From Limonium bicolor (lineage: Eukaryota; Streptophyta; Magnoliopsida; Caryophyllales; Plumbaginaceae): DNA of 64,000 nucleotides. A program made the translations under genes and the position numbers. Below the pieces are notes generated by a model, which had not been told where the DNA came from, did not search any database, and worked only from the letters and a program-made list of their open reading frames with translations. Location of the stretch: NCBI GenBank assembly GCA_023374045.1, contig CM041780.1, forward strand, positions 167,768,085 through 167,832,084, read 5' to 3'. Positions within the stretch are counted from its first letter, which is position 1. Every line of letters starts with the position of its first letter. Positions 10,701-20,847 of this stretch are shown here, piece by piece.

Positions 10701-13032
10701 ATATATATAGTTTGTAACCAAGGTTTCGCTTCTGACAAATTCTAAATTACCTGAAGGGACGCATTGCTGCTACTCCTAACAAGAGGATCAAGGCCCCATA
10801 TGGCAAACACTATAATACCAACAGCTGAGACAAACTTGATAGCTGAAGGATTGCCTTGCAAAGCATTGTATGACCTACAACATAATGCAAATATATATAT
10901 ATATACAATCCCAAATCAAAGATGTCCTCTGACACTGGTTGCAATTATAATCCTTTAATTTATTGTTGGAGCTATCATAGGACACTTTCTGAGAAAGAAA
11001 ACCCATTGTGATGTCCTCCACTATCATTATGGCGAAGTCAATTTTGATCTATATCATGGATAACAGAGTTTGCGGCACAATTTTATAACTAAAATACAAT
11101 ATGTATCGGTTTTTCTACTCTGGACAAGCACGTCCCATGCCTAAACCTGCTGAAGCACTTTGGCTGTTGGAAATAATGGCATCGCTTGCACGGGATCCCT
11201 AAAAGTGAGCACCAACTATATGCAACAAAAAGAAAATTTACCAGCTCAAAGTCTCAGTTGCCCCCCTAGTGCAAGAACCTGCAACTTTCTGGATAGGTTG
11301 AAGGGAACAATGACAACTCAAAGCACTGTATCTGTAAGGTAAAAAGCAAATTGGCCTCTTCATCCTACTTGGAAGTTGAATATTCCATGGCTTGTGCAGC
11401 TGCATTTTTTAGTGAAAACAAGGACCCCATGCTCAATGATCAGAGCTCAGAATAAATCTAATTTCTGGTCAATCAATATGTCTAATCAATATGCATAATT
11501 TCAGCCTGTTGATGTACAATAAGCCTACCAGCCATAAAAGCATGTTCAAGAGACAACATGAAAATTCTGAAAAATTATGACATAGCAGGGTTCCTGATGA
11601 GGCTAAGACTGTTTTGAGCGTTTGATGGTTCATTTCCTCCAAGATCAAGTATATCCCTCTTAATATTGTGATGATTTTGGCACTGATTGAAAGTTAAGTG
11701 GACAAAATATTGAATGAAATAGTTAGTCTTGTACATTGTGTTAATAGAAAGAGGCTACAACATATCAGATCCAGTTCTCCTAGCTAGTAATAATATTGGA
11801 CCTCTACTCTTTTGTTTTGGCTGAAAGTAATCAAAATATAGAATAAATTGTGCAGGGACTTTCTTCAGCATGATTTCACGGGCAGGGAAAATAGACTGCT
11901 AATGGAGCTTGGGGATGTTTGACCTTAAGACTTATTTTTTGAGGGTAAAACGGGATCAAATGTACCAGTTAAAAAAGCACTACATTAAGGTAAATCTGGA
12001 GGTAATTGTTTGTCAGTGTAGAGGAAATCATCTGTGGGAAAAGAAAGAAGTGTCACTTTTTATAGTAGCAGTGAGCTTATCTTTAATAAATTAGGTGCAA
12101 ATCCATAGACTAAACTCTAAAGTACAGTAATTGCACCCCCCCCCCCCCCCCCCCACAAGTGTTCTTCCATAGCCTAGCTGGCAGTAATAAATAGAATACG
12201 CAAATTCAAGCTTGTGGAATGGATGTTCATAGTAAGTTTTACTGATGGTACGTAGTGAATGATTGTTCGTTGCTCATTTTCCAGGTTTTATCTGTGAGCT
12301 ATGCAGAGTGCCTTGGAGTGCTCACACAATTGATTTTCCTTGTTAACTCAACCAATTGTTGGCCATAGGATATAGTAGTTCTTACTGAACCAAGGGATGG
12401 AATTATGACAGTACATACACCCTTTGGAAAGGAAAGAACATGGGCACCTCAAGCAGTAGCACACTAAGGCTAGGGGGTAGCAGACGTGGTATAAGAAACA
12501 GTGAAGTTGGCTAGTTCTAATATTTAAAGAGATAGCTGATATGCTTCCTGTTGGCATCAAGATCATTTGACAGCCAACATTATAGGCAATAGGTTTTAAA
12601 CTTGAAGATGTATTCATACCGGCCTATAGATCAATTTTAATGGATAAAAGGTTGTATCAGCTCGAATGTACAATAAGATCAGAGATTTACCACCAATAAT
12701 GCAAAGTACGAACAGTAGCATAATCGAGACAAAAGCGTGGCAGCGGGATCAACTACTTCATATTATTGAGATTGGAATCTTACCGAAGATAATGATGACG
12801 CATTTGTCCCCCGCGGATGTAAATTCCCCGACATGCGGTACTGGTACAGCAACAATTTTCGAAGATGTCAATATAGAAGTTTCCTAACTAGAAACAATGA
12901 GCATTGTTCACTGAGAGCTCCTACATGAGCCTGTAGATGAAACCGCTACACTACCTTGAACTGTCCTCCACGTGTTTGGCTCAAGCAAATTCCCGTTTGC
13001 GACGAGAATTGCAACAATCCAGACACGGCCAT
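6857..13032 (-). CDS. MSL2: Plastid mechanosensitive channel, MscS-like (MSL2/MSL3 type)
   Basis: Thirteen coding exons, each with GT-AG ends and matching phase: 13032-12955, 12887-12784, 11331-11242, 10874-10751, 10670-10573, 10438-10325, 10038-9978, 9438-9289, 9133-9023, 8874-8707, 8620-8507, 8356-8300 and 7723-6857, giving 711 residues. Residues 1-90 look like a transit peptide. Membrane segments lie near 104-120, 150-164, 186-203 and 234-251. The pore-lining helix is [17 protein letters not shown] (257-273), followed by the MscS beta domain with [14 protein letters not shown] and IPNHKF. The low-complexity tail ends with [19 protein letters not shown]. Family members in the plastid inner envelope open under membrane tension and control plastid size and division. 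Length is close to Arabidopsis MSL2. MSL2 and MSL3 cannot be separated here, and exons 2-3 are the least certain. Confidence 0.93.
7876..8243 (+). mobile_element. Solo LTR in the last MSL intron
   Basis: The 368-base insertion has TGTTAG...CTAACA ends and a perfect 5-base duplication GTAAA on both sides (7871-7875 and 8244-8248). It contains CTATAAATAG at about 8160, followed by a pyrimidine-rich leader, which points to a plus-strand LTR antisense to the gene. No internal region is present, so it is a solo LTR or very short TRIM-like relic of unknown family. Confidence 0.82.
8707..9438 (-). CDS. MSL2: Exons 8-10 of the MSL gene (MscS core)
   Basis: Exons 9438-9289, 9133-9023 and 8874-8707 encode the last transmembrane helices, the Gly/Ala-rich pore helix and most of the MscS beta domain, residues 224-366. 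All three exons are multiples of three and phase 0, so exon skipping would keep the frame. This is the most conserved part of the protein and fixes the family assignment. Confidence 0.94.
10686..10709. repeat. AT microsatellite in MSL intron 4
   Basis: A short run of AT dinucleotides with minor interruption. A second AT run lies at about 10892-10905 in the next intron. No function is evident. Confidence 0.85.
12136..12154. repeat. C19/G19 homopolymer in MSL intron 2
   Basis: Nineteen consecutive C on the plus strand read as G19 in the MSL pre-mRNA and coding strand, inside the 1.45 kb intron between exons 2 and 3. Long G runs can form quadruplexes. The exact length is prone to sequencing error. 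Confidence 0.9.
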
Positions 13033-14218
13033 ACTTGGGGGAACAATATCCGAACACTAAACCCCAGAATTGATGTAGGGCATAACAATCGCAGCGCCTC
13101 TGAAGACTAAGAATTAAATCCACCGAATAAACCACACCGCTTCTCTCGTTTGAATCCTGCACGTATAGAATATAACGCTTTCACCCGCTGATCATCGAAC
13201 TTCTGTGAAAATTAATCAAATTGAAGCCAAGTTGATACTCCAGCAAGTAACTTAACGGCAAAATCAGCACGGGATGACAAAATAAAGAATGATTGAATTT
13301 ACGCTGTTTTTCCGGGGTCCTTAACCCTAGCCGAGCCCCAGAAGTAAACAGCGAATTAGGCGTAAGATGAAGCCCTCCCCTCGAGTAACCGTGTTCAGGA
13401 CGAGAAAAATTTCCCGCCGACACGAGAGGTGTCGGAAATGTAGGAATGTGCCGGGTCGAAGAGTTCTGAAATATGGACCTTCTTCTGACAAAAGCACGGA
13501 GAGAAGGGAAGGAGGGCGAAACAACTAGGCAGATCCGCATCTATATTATTATTACGCTCTGTTTCATTTGGTTTCCCACATACTTATCGCCACGTACCCT
13601 AGCTGGAATGAACGGACGCAGACGCAGCCATGGGGTTGAAAATAGGTGCATCAGTGGGAAAAAAACCTGAAATACCCCTATTTCAGATAAAGAAATTTCA
13701 CTAATTTTTGAAGATAGAATCGACTACTAAAGTGATGATTTCACTTATTTCTCGGCAACACGAAAATTTAATAAAAGAAATTCTTTTCAAAAAGACTTCT
13801 AAAAAGATGATTTTATTAGTTAGGTAATCTAAAAGAAAATGAGTCATAACAGTTATCAAGTGAATAAAAAATATTGGTCCAGCATATGATTCATTTTTCT
13901 AAAACATAAGATTTGCATTTTTTTTATAGTGGTACAGACTGTTTTTTTTATTTTGTGTTAGTTGGTTTATTTTATGTTATGTTGTGGTTCTACATGCAGC
14001 AGTTATCAGAATGACAATATTATCAAACAATAAATGAAAGGCTTATATTGTTCTCGCATAAGATTTATTTTTCTTTAATAAAAGATTCACTTTTCATAAT
14101 AAAGAATTCACATTGTTTAATGTTCAGTTGTACAAACAAATTTTTAAAAAATTATTTTAAAGTCGTGGTACTTTTCATTTTTTGTTTTGTTCTGAATTGG
14201 TTCTATATGCAGCAGTGA
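13033..14218. other. MSL upstream region and AT-rich intergenic DNA
   Basis: 13033-13500 should hold the MSL 5' UTR and promoter. A possible 5' UTR splice acceptor (GTGCAG on the minus strand) lies near 13160, but no donor or TATA box is clear. 13660-14218 is AT-rich and non-coding. It contains two degenerate copies of a block ending CTAC/TATGCAGCAG (about 13930-14006 and 14165-14218); the second is cut by the insertion of element E. Confidence 0.5.
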
Positions 14219-15601
14219 TGTAACACCCTAAATTTTACCTCAAATGATAGTTTATGAAAGTATGAGTCTAACGGCGCAAACGGTTTTGAAAACGGACTTC
14301 AAACGAGTCCTAAAAGTGCAAAATAGTTTCGGTCCGAACTTGTGTCCGGACGTCTAAGTTCGAACACAAGCCGAGAAGAAAACGTCTGAGAAAATCCAAT
14401 TGTCCGAACTTGTGTCCGGACATTGATGTTCGGACACAAGTCAAGAGTTGAAAATTCAAAACACAAAGGCGTCCGAACTTGTGTCCGAACATTGAAGTTT
14501 GGACACAAGTCGAGTTTCAAAAGTCTGAAAAATTCCTTACGTGGTTCGAACATTGGTCCGAACTTGTAAGTTCGGACATAAGTCGAAACTTACAAGTTGG
14601 AATCGTCCTCGCATGATGTCCAAAAATTGATGTTCAGACAGATGTTCAAACACACCTAATCCTGTGAAAACAAGTTAAACTCTCGGGGACTGTCCGAACA
14701 TTGATGTCTGGACGGACGTTCGGACAGGTTCTGAATTACGATTTCCAGTACGAATTCAGAGTCCAAAACACTCCCAAAATGTTGTAGAATTAATGTCAAA
14801 AGATAAGAAATGTCCCGGTAAGTTTAAACAGCGTTAGATAACAATTAAACACAACAATAATTACCATTAAATTAACATACGAAAACCTTAACACATTTTA
14901 TAAACTCCAAAGAGAATTACTCCAAAACAAATCATCCAAAGTTTAGTCAATAGCAGCGGAAATGTAAAAACTACCAGGGCGTTACCGCCACACTCAAATC
15001 ACTGAGTGTTCAGGCTTAACCCTCCAAGACAAATCCAAAATATTTCAAACACCATAAAGGAATGTATTTCAACACCACAACTCATCTTAACAAATATGAA
15101 AGTCAATTCGTCCATCCTAAGTTATGTGGTAGCGTGTTCCCAATTTCCAATTCAACCATAGATACCTGCGATCAGAAAACAACAATGGAAAACGTGAAGG
15201 GATTGCGCAAATCAGCAAAACTGAATAAACATTGTCTCAACACATAAAATACATTTTGAAACTCATTTTACATTGAAAAATAATAACTCACACAATAATG
15301 AAACGTTTCCAAAATCACCATCAGCAAAAGTATTGTGGGGGAGAACTTTCAACAGAATACAATTATCAGTATACACGGACGACACCCAAATTGGGGTCGC
15401 AACAATAATTCCCAACTCACCCTAAGTCCTTAAGTGTGCACACCCCCCAGAAGGTACTTTTGACCCAAAGAAGTAGATCATAGAGTTTAACTGCAAGTAA
15501 TGTCTGCAGGCAAAATTATATAAATATTCACGGGGTATAAAGTACCAACAATTCCACGGAGTACCACAAGATACCATCAATATACACGGAGCACCATAAG
15601 G
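14219..15601 (-). repeat. E left (3') LTR, first part
   Basis: Starts TGTAACACCC and aligns with 47770-48990. It breaks at 15601, where C1 inserted with a TAAGG duplication (15597-15601 and 41436-41440). It continues at 41441. Confidence 0.88.
14331..14728 (-). repeat. Palindrome array, TCCGAACTT type (E left LTR)
   Basis: About six units combine ACTTGTGTCCG(G)AC with GTTCGGACACAAGT. Some form nearly perfect palindromes close to 39 bases with arms of about 14. The same array occurs in the right LTR at 47881-48278. Arms share the TCCGAACTT/AAGTTCGGA core with element F. Confidence 0.85.
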
Positions 15602-16958
15602 TGAAATACCCCGAATAATTACTACCTTAATTAATAAGGATTTAATTAAGTCTTGTGCAATAATTGCTACAAATATTATGGTATAAAAGTATATAGTCCA
15701 AAATGGACATTAAATTATACACTCGATCTCTAATCAAAGAGAAAATATCATTAAGGAGAAAGCAACTCCTAAATATAATATCATATGTAACATATTAGTA
15801 CATGTGTTAAATACCACTAATATCACTCTATAAATTATATAAATACATTATATAGTCTAAACAATCCTAGATACAATACATATACTTATATATACAACAT
15901 TAAAACCAAAATACTATAAGCCATTATGTAACACATGATTATAGTATTATATGTACAATTGGTGTCATAATATTAATAAATGAAAAATTCAATCTCCCTC
16001 TTATTTCTTCTTGTTGTCAGCTACATGTTGTAGGTGAGGAAGACAAAATCAAAAACAAACTTTGAAAAGTAACCCAAGTACACTAAGCTACATAGACCAA
16101 TGGCTAGTTAGTACTCCATACCACCTTTCTTCCACTCCTCTCGTATACAAAAATCGACTGACTCAACTCCACCCCCTCTACTACACTCGAGTGTGATCTG
16201 ACGAAGAAGAAATAAAAAACTTACTAAGGGATAAACAAGTCTATAAAGTACATGCCAGTATACTATACTCCCCCTTCCAATACCACTCTTCCCTCACCTT
16301 TCTCATGCTCTCTCTCGGTCAGCTCCCTTCCTCCAACAACATCACAACATCAACACCCATCTTATTCCACTGCAGTACAACAATCCTTATTTTCCCTCTC
16401 TACTTCACACGCTTTTTCTTTCTTCCTTGTCTCATGACAGCAATACAACTCCTACCTTTCTTGCTTGTTTTTGGACAGCAACAACAGCTCAACAGAGCAA
16501 CAACACTAAAGAAAAAAACCGTTTCTCCATCTTCTCCTCTTCGTGTTTCCAAACTGCAACAACAACAACCGCAGCCTAAACCCCCTTATTCTCGGCATTA
16601 CTTCCAGAACAGCAATACAAAAAAACAAACAAAGTAAGCAAGCTTCTCCTCCCTTTCATTTTCTCACGGTCTCTGCTGCTTTCCTCGCCAGAATCTCGGC
16701 TTCTGTATCACCTGAAACAACAAAGACAAGCAGCATTTTCTTTCTTTTCTTGCCTGGCGACAACAACTCCTATCCAGCCTTCTTCCCCACTTCCGAACTG
16801 CAGCAGCAAGGACAAGGAATAATGGTGAGAACCCCCACCTTTCTCCTTATTTCCCTACGGTTCTAACAACCACACCTTCCCATCAATTCCCTTTCTTTTT
16901 TAAGGCATAATAGCCATACATGAAGTCTCTAAAAAAACAGACAGATTACAACCAGAGA

Positions 16959-19694
16959 TGTTATGCCCCAGATTTTTTTTTATTTTCTTTCTAATTCGCA
17001 AAGGGAGTTCTTATTGATTTTGGTCTTATATGAATGTTTTTATCACATTCTCCTAGTGTTAGTATGGTGGCTGGTGGAAGGAGGGTTAAAGTCGTCCTTT
17101 TCGTTTATTGATAACTAAGGAGTTAGGAAGTAATTTTTTCTTTTTCTATTTCCTAACTTTCTTTTCTTATTTTCTATTCACGCTCTTCTCCTTCCACGAC
17201 AGTTTCCTCGCTTCCTCAACCCTCTCTCACTTCGCATGTCTTCTCCTTCCCTTTGCTTCTCTTCCTTCTCCTCAATCTCCATCCTATAATCGATCGATGG
17301 AGAATTGCTAATGGAGTTTCGGTATTGGTAGTCGGTCGATCGTCAGGTTTGATTTGTAAATTCTGGTTCTCTTCTCCGTTGAGTTTTCCTTTCCCTTTTC
17401 TGATTTTGATTTTGTATTTGGGAATTGTTCAATTCGAGGGATGGTCGTTCGAATGGAGATTCGAGGAGGGCGTTTTGTAGAGTCCACAGAGATAGCATTG
17501 CTACGGATGTCAGGTAGGTGGTAGATGGATTCGGTTGTGTGCGTTCACCCACAGGGGTTTTGGTTCCGTTGTTTTTCGTATATGTTTGTGTGGCTTCTGA
17601 ATTGTGTAACTTTGTGTGTGTTCCGGATTTGCGTTTTGATGTGTTACAACCCCGTGGGAATCGTATGTGTTTTGCGTATTTTGATATGTAAGTATACTTT
17701 GACAATGGTGAATCTACCTCTATGGTTCCCTTCTGTTTTGTGAACTCTGAGTGCTTCTGATTTGAGAGTTCGGATTGTTTAATTGCTCTATGTTTGGTGA
17801 TCGATCTCTGTCTGATTTGTCTTGGTTTTGACCTTCTAAAACTGCCATGGTTATGGTTTAAAGACTTCGGTTTCGTACTGCATTTTTGACATTGTTTTGA
17901 GGACTCTGTTCGCATCTGATTTCGTTCTGGAAATTGAACTTTTCGGCGCGTCCGAACTTGGAAGTTCGGACACGCTCTGTTGCGTCTGGATTTTCTGAGA
18001 GTTTCACTGTGTCCGAACTTCCGTCCGAACTTGGAAGTTCAGACACACCCCGTTTTGCGCCCTCTGATTTTCTCTTCGACATGTGTCTGAACTTTGAAGC
18101 TCGAACACATGTTCGGACTTCCCACGAGTTGTTTTCCGAAGGACGTCCGAACATCCGTCCGAACTTGGATGTTCGGACACCTTGAAATTTTCTGCGGATT
18201 TGAGTTCGACTTGCGTCCGAACTTCGACGTCCGGACACAAGTCTGGACACAAGTTCGGACAGCTCTCTGATTTGACCATAACTTGTTCGTTTGAGCTCCG
18301 TTTTGAGTGCCGTTTGCGGCGTTGGTTTCCTCCTTATGAGTACTATCTGTTTTCATGTGTTTTAGCATGTGTTTAAGTGTTTTCTGATTTTAAGGTCTCC
18401 GTTAATCTTTTGAACTCTGTTTTGCTCTGAAAAAGGTGATTCAACCTCTGACTTCAGTTTGCTTTCGTATTTACTAGTCGAGTTACGACTTCTGTCTTGC
18501 TAAGGCTTTCCGTTGGTAAGCTTCTGCTCTGATTTCGTTAAGCTTCTACTTTCTGTTATGATCTGACAGGACTTCTGTCCTGTTCTGTATAAAGCTTTGG
18601 TCTGTTCTGAAAGCTTCTGTTTTGGGACCTAGTCTTCTCTGTGTCTAAACCTTTGGATGGCTGGTCTCGCTGTCTCGTAGCGCGCTATGTAGGATATCCT
18701 TCTGTTTCATGGGTGATGTTCCCCGTTCTGTTCACAGGTGTTCCACCTGTTCTGTTTATGAGTGAGGTTTCCTCGTTCTGTTCACGAGTTGTTACTCGTT
18801 CTGTCTGTATGCTTTGAATGCTAGTGTCCCACTTCTGTTTGGATTATGTTCTGCTATTTTGACAGACTGCTGTGTGCTTTCTGTCCTTTGAACACCTCTG
18901 TTTGTTTTGCTCTGCTCCCGTCTGCTCTGTTTGTTTGAAAACTTAGATAGGCTGCTGTGTGCTTCCTGTCTGTTGAGGATTTCTTATTTTGTAAGTGCTC
19001 TGCTTCATTTGCTCTGTCTGTATTTGATTTGAGATGGTCTGCTGTGTGCTTACCGTCTTCTGCTAAGTTCCGGATTTTGCTAAGCTTCTGATTTTGCTAA
19101 GCTTCTGATTTTTCTAAGCTTCTTATTGTGTTTAAGCTTTTGAGTTTGTTAAGCTTCTGATTTCGTCAAGCTTTCAGCTTCAGTTACCTTATGCTATTAA
19201 GTGTATGTTTTGACCACCGCTTAGCTTCTTATGTTTTAGACTTAGTCTATTTGGAAAGACTTCTGTTTTGTCTCTGATTTCGCTCTGGCTAAGCGCTTTC
19301 GTATATGTATATATGTGTATGTTCAGATTATGTTTTGAGCATGCTGAGCTGATGAAGTTTATCACCTGCTGAGCTATAGTTTTGCTCACCCCTATCTTCG
19401 TCTGAATTGCAGGTTTTAGTTCGTGCTTGGAGATTCAGTTTCCACTTTTTGTCTTGGCATTTGAGTTTTGTATTCAGCTTGTTTGGCCATGGTGCCCAGT
19501 TGTAATTAGATTATGCTTGTATTTCAGTTTGGCTTCTGCATGTGTATTGTAAAGACATGTTGTAATCGGTTATTTTGTAATATATGAGCATTAGTTCTGT
19601 TTTGGGGTTTCGATAGTGTAGCCTTGTGTGTCTTAGGTAATAAGCGCGCGGCGTGTAACGGTCTCTCAACCAGGGTGGTTTTGGGGTCGTTACA
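16959..19694 (+). repeat. 5' LTR of F
   Basis: 2736 bases, ending immediately before TTTAATGGTATCAGAGC. It differs from the 3' LTR by scattered substitutions and by a 12-base length difference inside the palindrome array. It is rich in TTCTG and AAGCTTCTG repeats from 18400 to 19200. Confidence 0.93.
17949..18260 (+). repeat. Palindrome array, TCCGAACTT type (F 5' LTR)
   Basis: Units include GTCCGAACTT-GG-AAGTTCGGAC, a 20-base perfect inverted repeat with a 2-base loop, and several looser ones. The last unit has an extra GTCTGGACACAA relative to the 3' LTR. The array explains the long spurious minus-strand frames in this part of both LTRs. Confidence 0.87.
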
Positions 19695-20847
19695 TTTAAT
19701 GGTATCAGAGCTAGGTTTGGATTTCGTTGGGATTTATTGGGTGTCTGCATGTCTATGCTTCCGTGTCATTGCCTATGATGTGCTATGTGTTATCTGCTGT
19801 GTGAATTGTCTGCTATCTGCTACTTTATTTGATTTCTGCATGGAGTCTGTTGAGTGCGTCTAATCTGTGGTTGTCCACTATCAGAGCAGCGTAGCGGAAG
19901 CGTAGTGTCTGTCTGTGTATTTGCCATGTTCGAGTCCGAGTCTGGGTCTGAGGGAGTCGGGTCCTTTGGGAAAGGATGGCGAATGTGAGTTCTTGTTTAA
20001 CAGTGATGTGTGCTTCAGTTGTGTGCTTGGGTTATGTGTTTGGCTTGTATGTTCTATGTTATGTTCTGGTGTGAGCTTGTGAGTGTGCTTGGTCCTTGGG
20101 TTAGGACGACTTCTGAGAGTTCATGTGCTTTTGGGCTGAGAGTTAGTGATCTTATGTTCCGCCCTTCTGTCAGTAAGTCCACCAGTAAACTTGAGTGTTA
20201 GCTCTTGAGGATAGAGCTTCTGAAATGAGTGAGTGTTAATTTTGTGCCTTGTGCTAAGCATTAGTGATCATACTTTGTTTCATCTGTCAGCGAATAAGCC
20301 AGTGTATTCTAAGTGTTAGCTTTGTGAGTGTTCCCTTCTGTGTCTCAAAGCTATGTGAGTAATCTTCTGTCTGTCCTTCTGTCAGTCAATCAGCAGTGAG
20401 TCTTGAGTGTTGTTCCTATTCCTTCAAGCTTAGCCTTTGTAATCTTTTGCTTTGCTCACTCTGTTAGTAAATCATCTAGTGAGGTCCGTGTGTTAGCTCG
20501 TGTAAGTAGAGTTTCTCAAATATGTTAGCTTTTGTTTTGTGTCTTTGTGCTGAGCCTTCAGTGACCGCTTGTTTTGTTTCTTCTGCCAACGAATCAGTTA
20601 GCGTATTCAGAGTGTTAGCTTGGTAAGGTCCAACCTTCTGGGATGTGTGAGTTTTCCCTTCTATGGCTTAGAACTATATGTTAGTAATCTTCTGTTCGTG
20701 CATTTGTCAATCCATCAAACAGTGGGTTTTGTTCAGAGTATTAGTTCCTTGTGAGTATTCGTAGTATTCTGGCACTAGAAGTGCATTTATTCATATTCCG
20801 GGTTTAGTCGAATTTCGAGGACGAAATTCTTTTTAAGGGGGGTATGT
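19695..20847 (+). other. F internal region, non-coding
   Basis: From the PBS to the purine tract there is no gag or pol similarity. The sequence is T- and G-rich, with repeated blocks such as GTGTTAGCT and TCTGTCAGT(A)AATC spaced roughly 130-180 bases apart. It may be a degenerate tandem repeat carrying packaging signals. Confidence 0.7.

Noticed and set aside
12386..12623. Alternative exon 2 of the MSL gene
   Set aside because: It has an acceptor and a GTAAG donor, but its end phase does not fit the next exon and creates a stop. The exon at 12784-12887 fits both neighbours.
13181..13540. 119-residue minus-strand frame upstream of MSL
   Set aside because: It lies in the probable 5' UTR/promoter, matches no family, and overlaps other frames; the MSL start at 13032 fits family N-termini.
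16252..16866. Overlapping plus-strand frames in a CT-rich stretch
   Set aside because: Low-complexity leader-like DNA within the C1 LTR; C2 and C3 have similar pyrimidine-rich stretches with no conserved frame.
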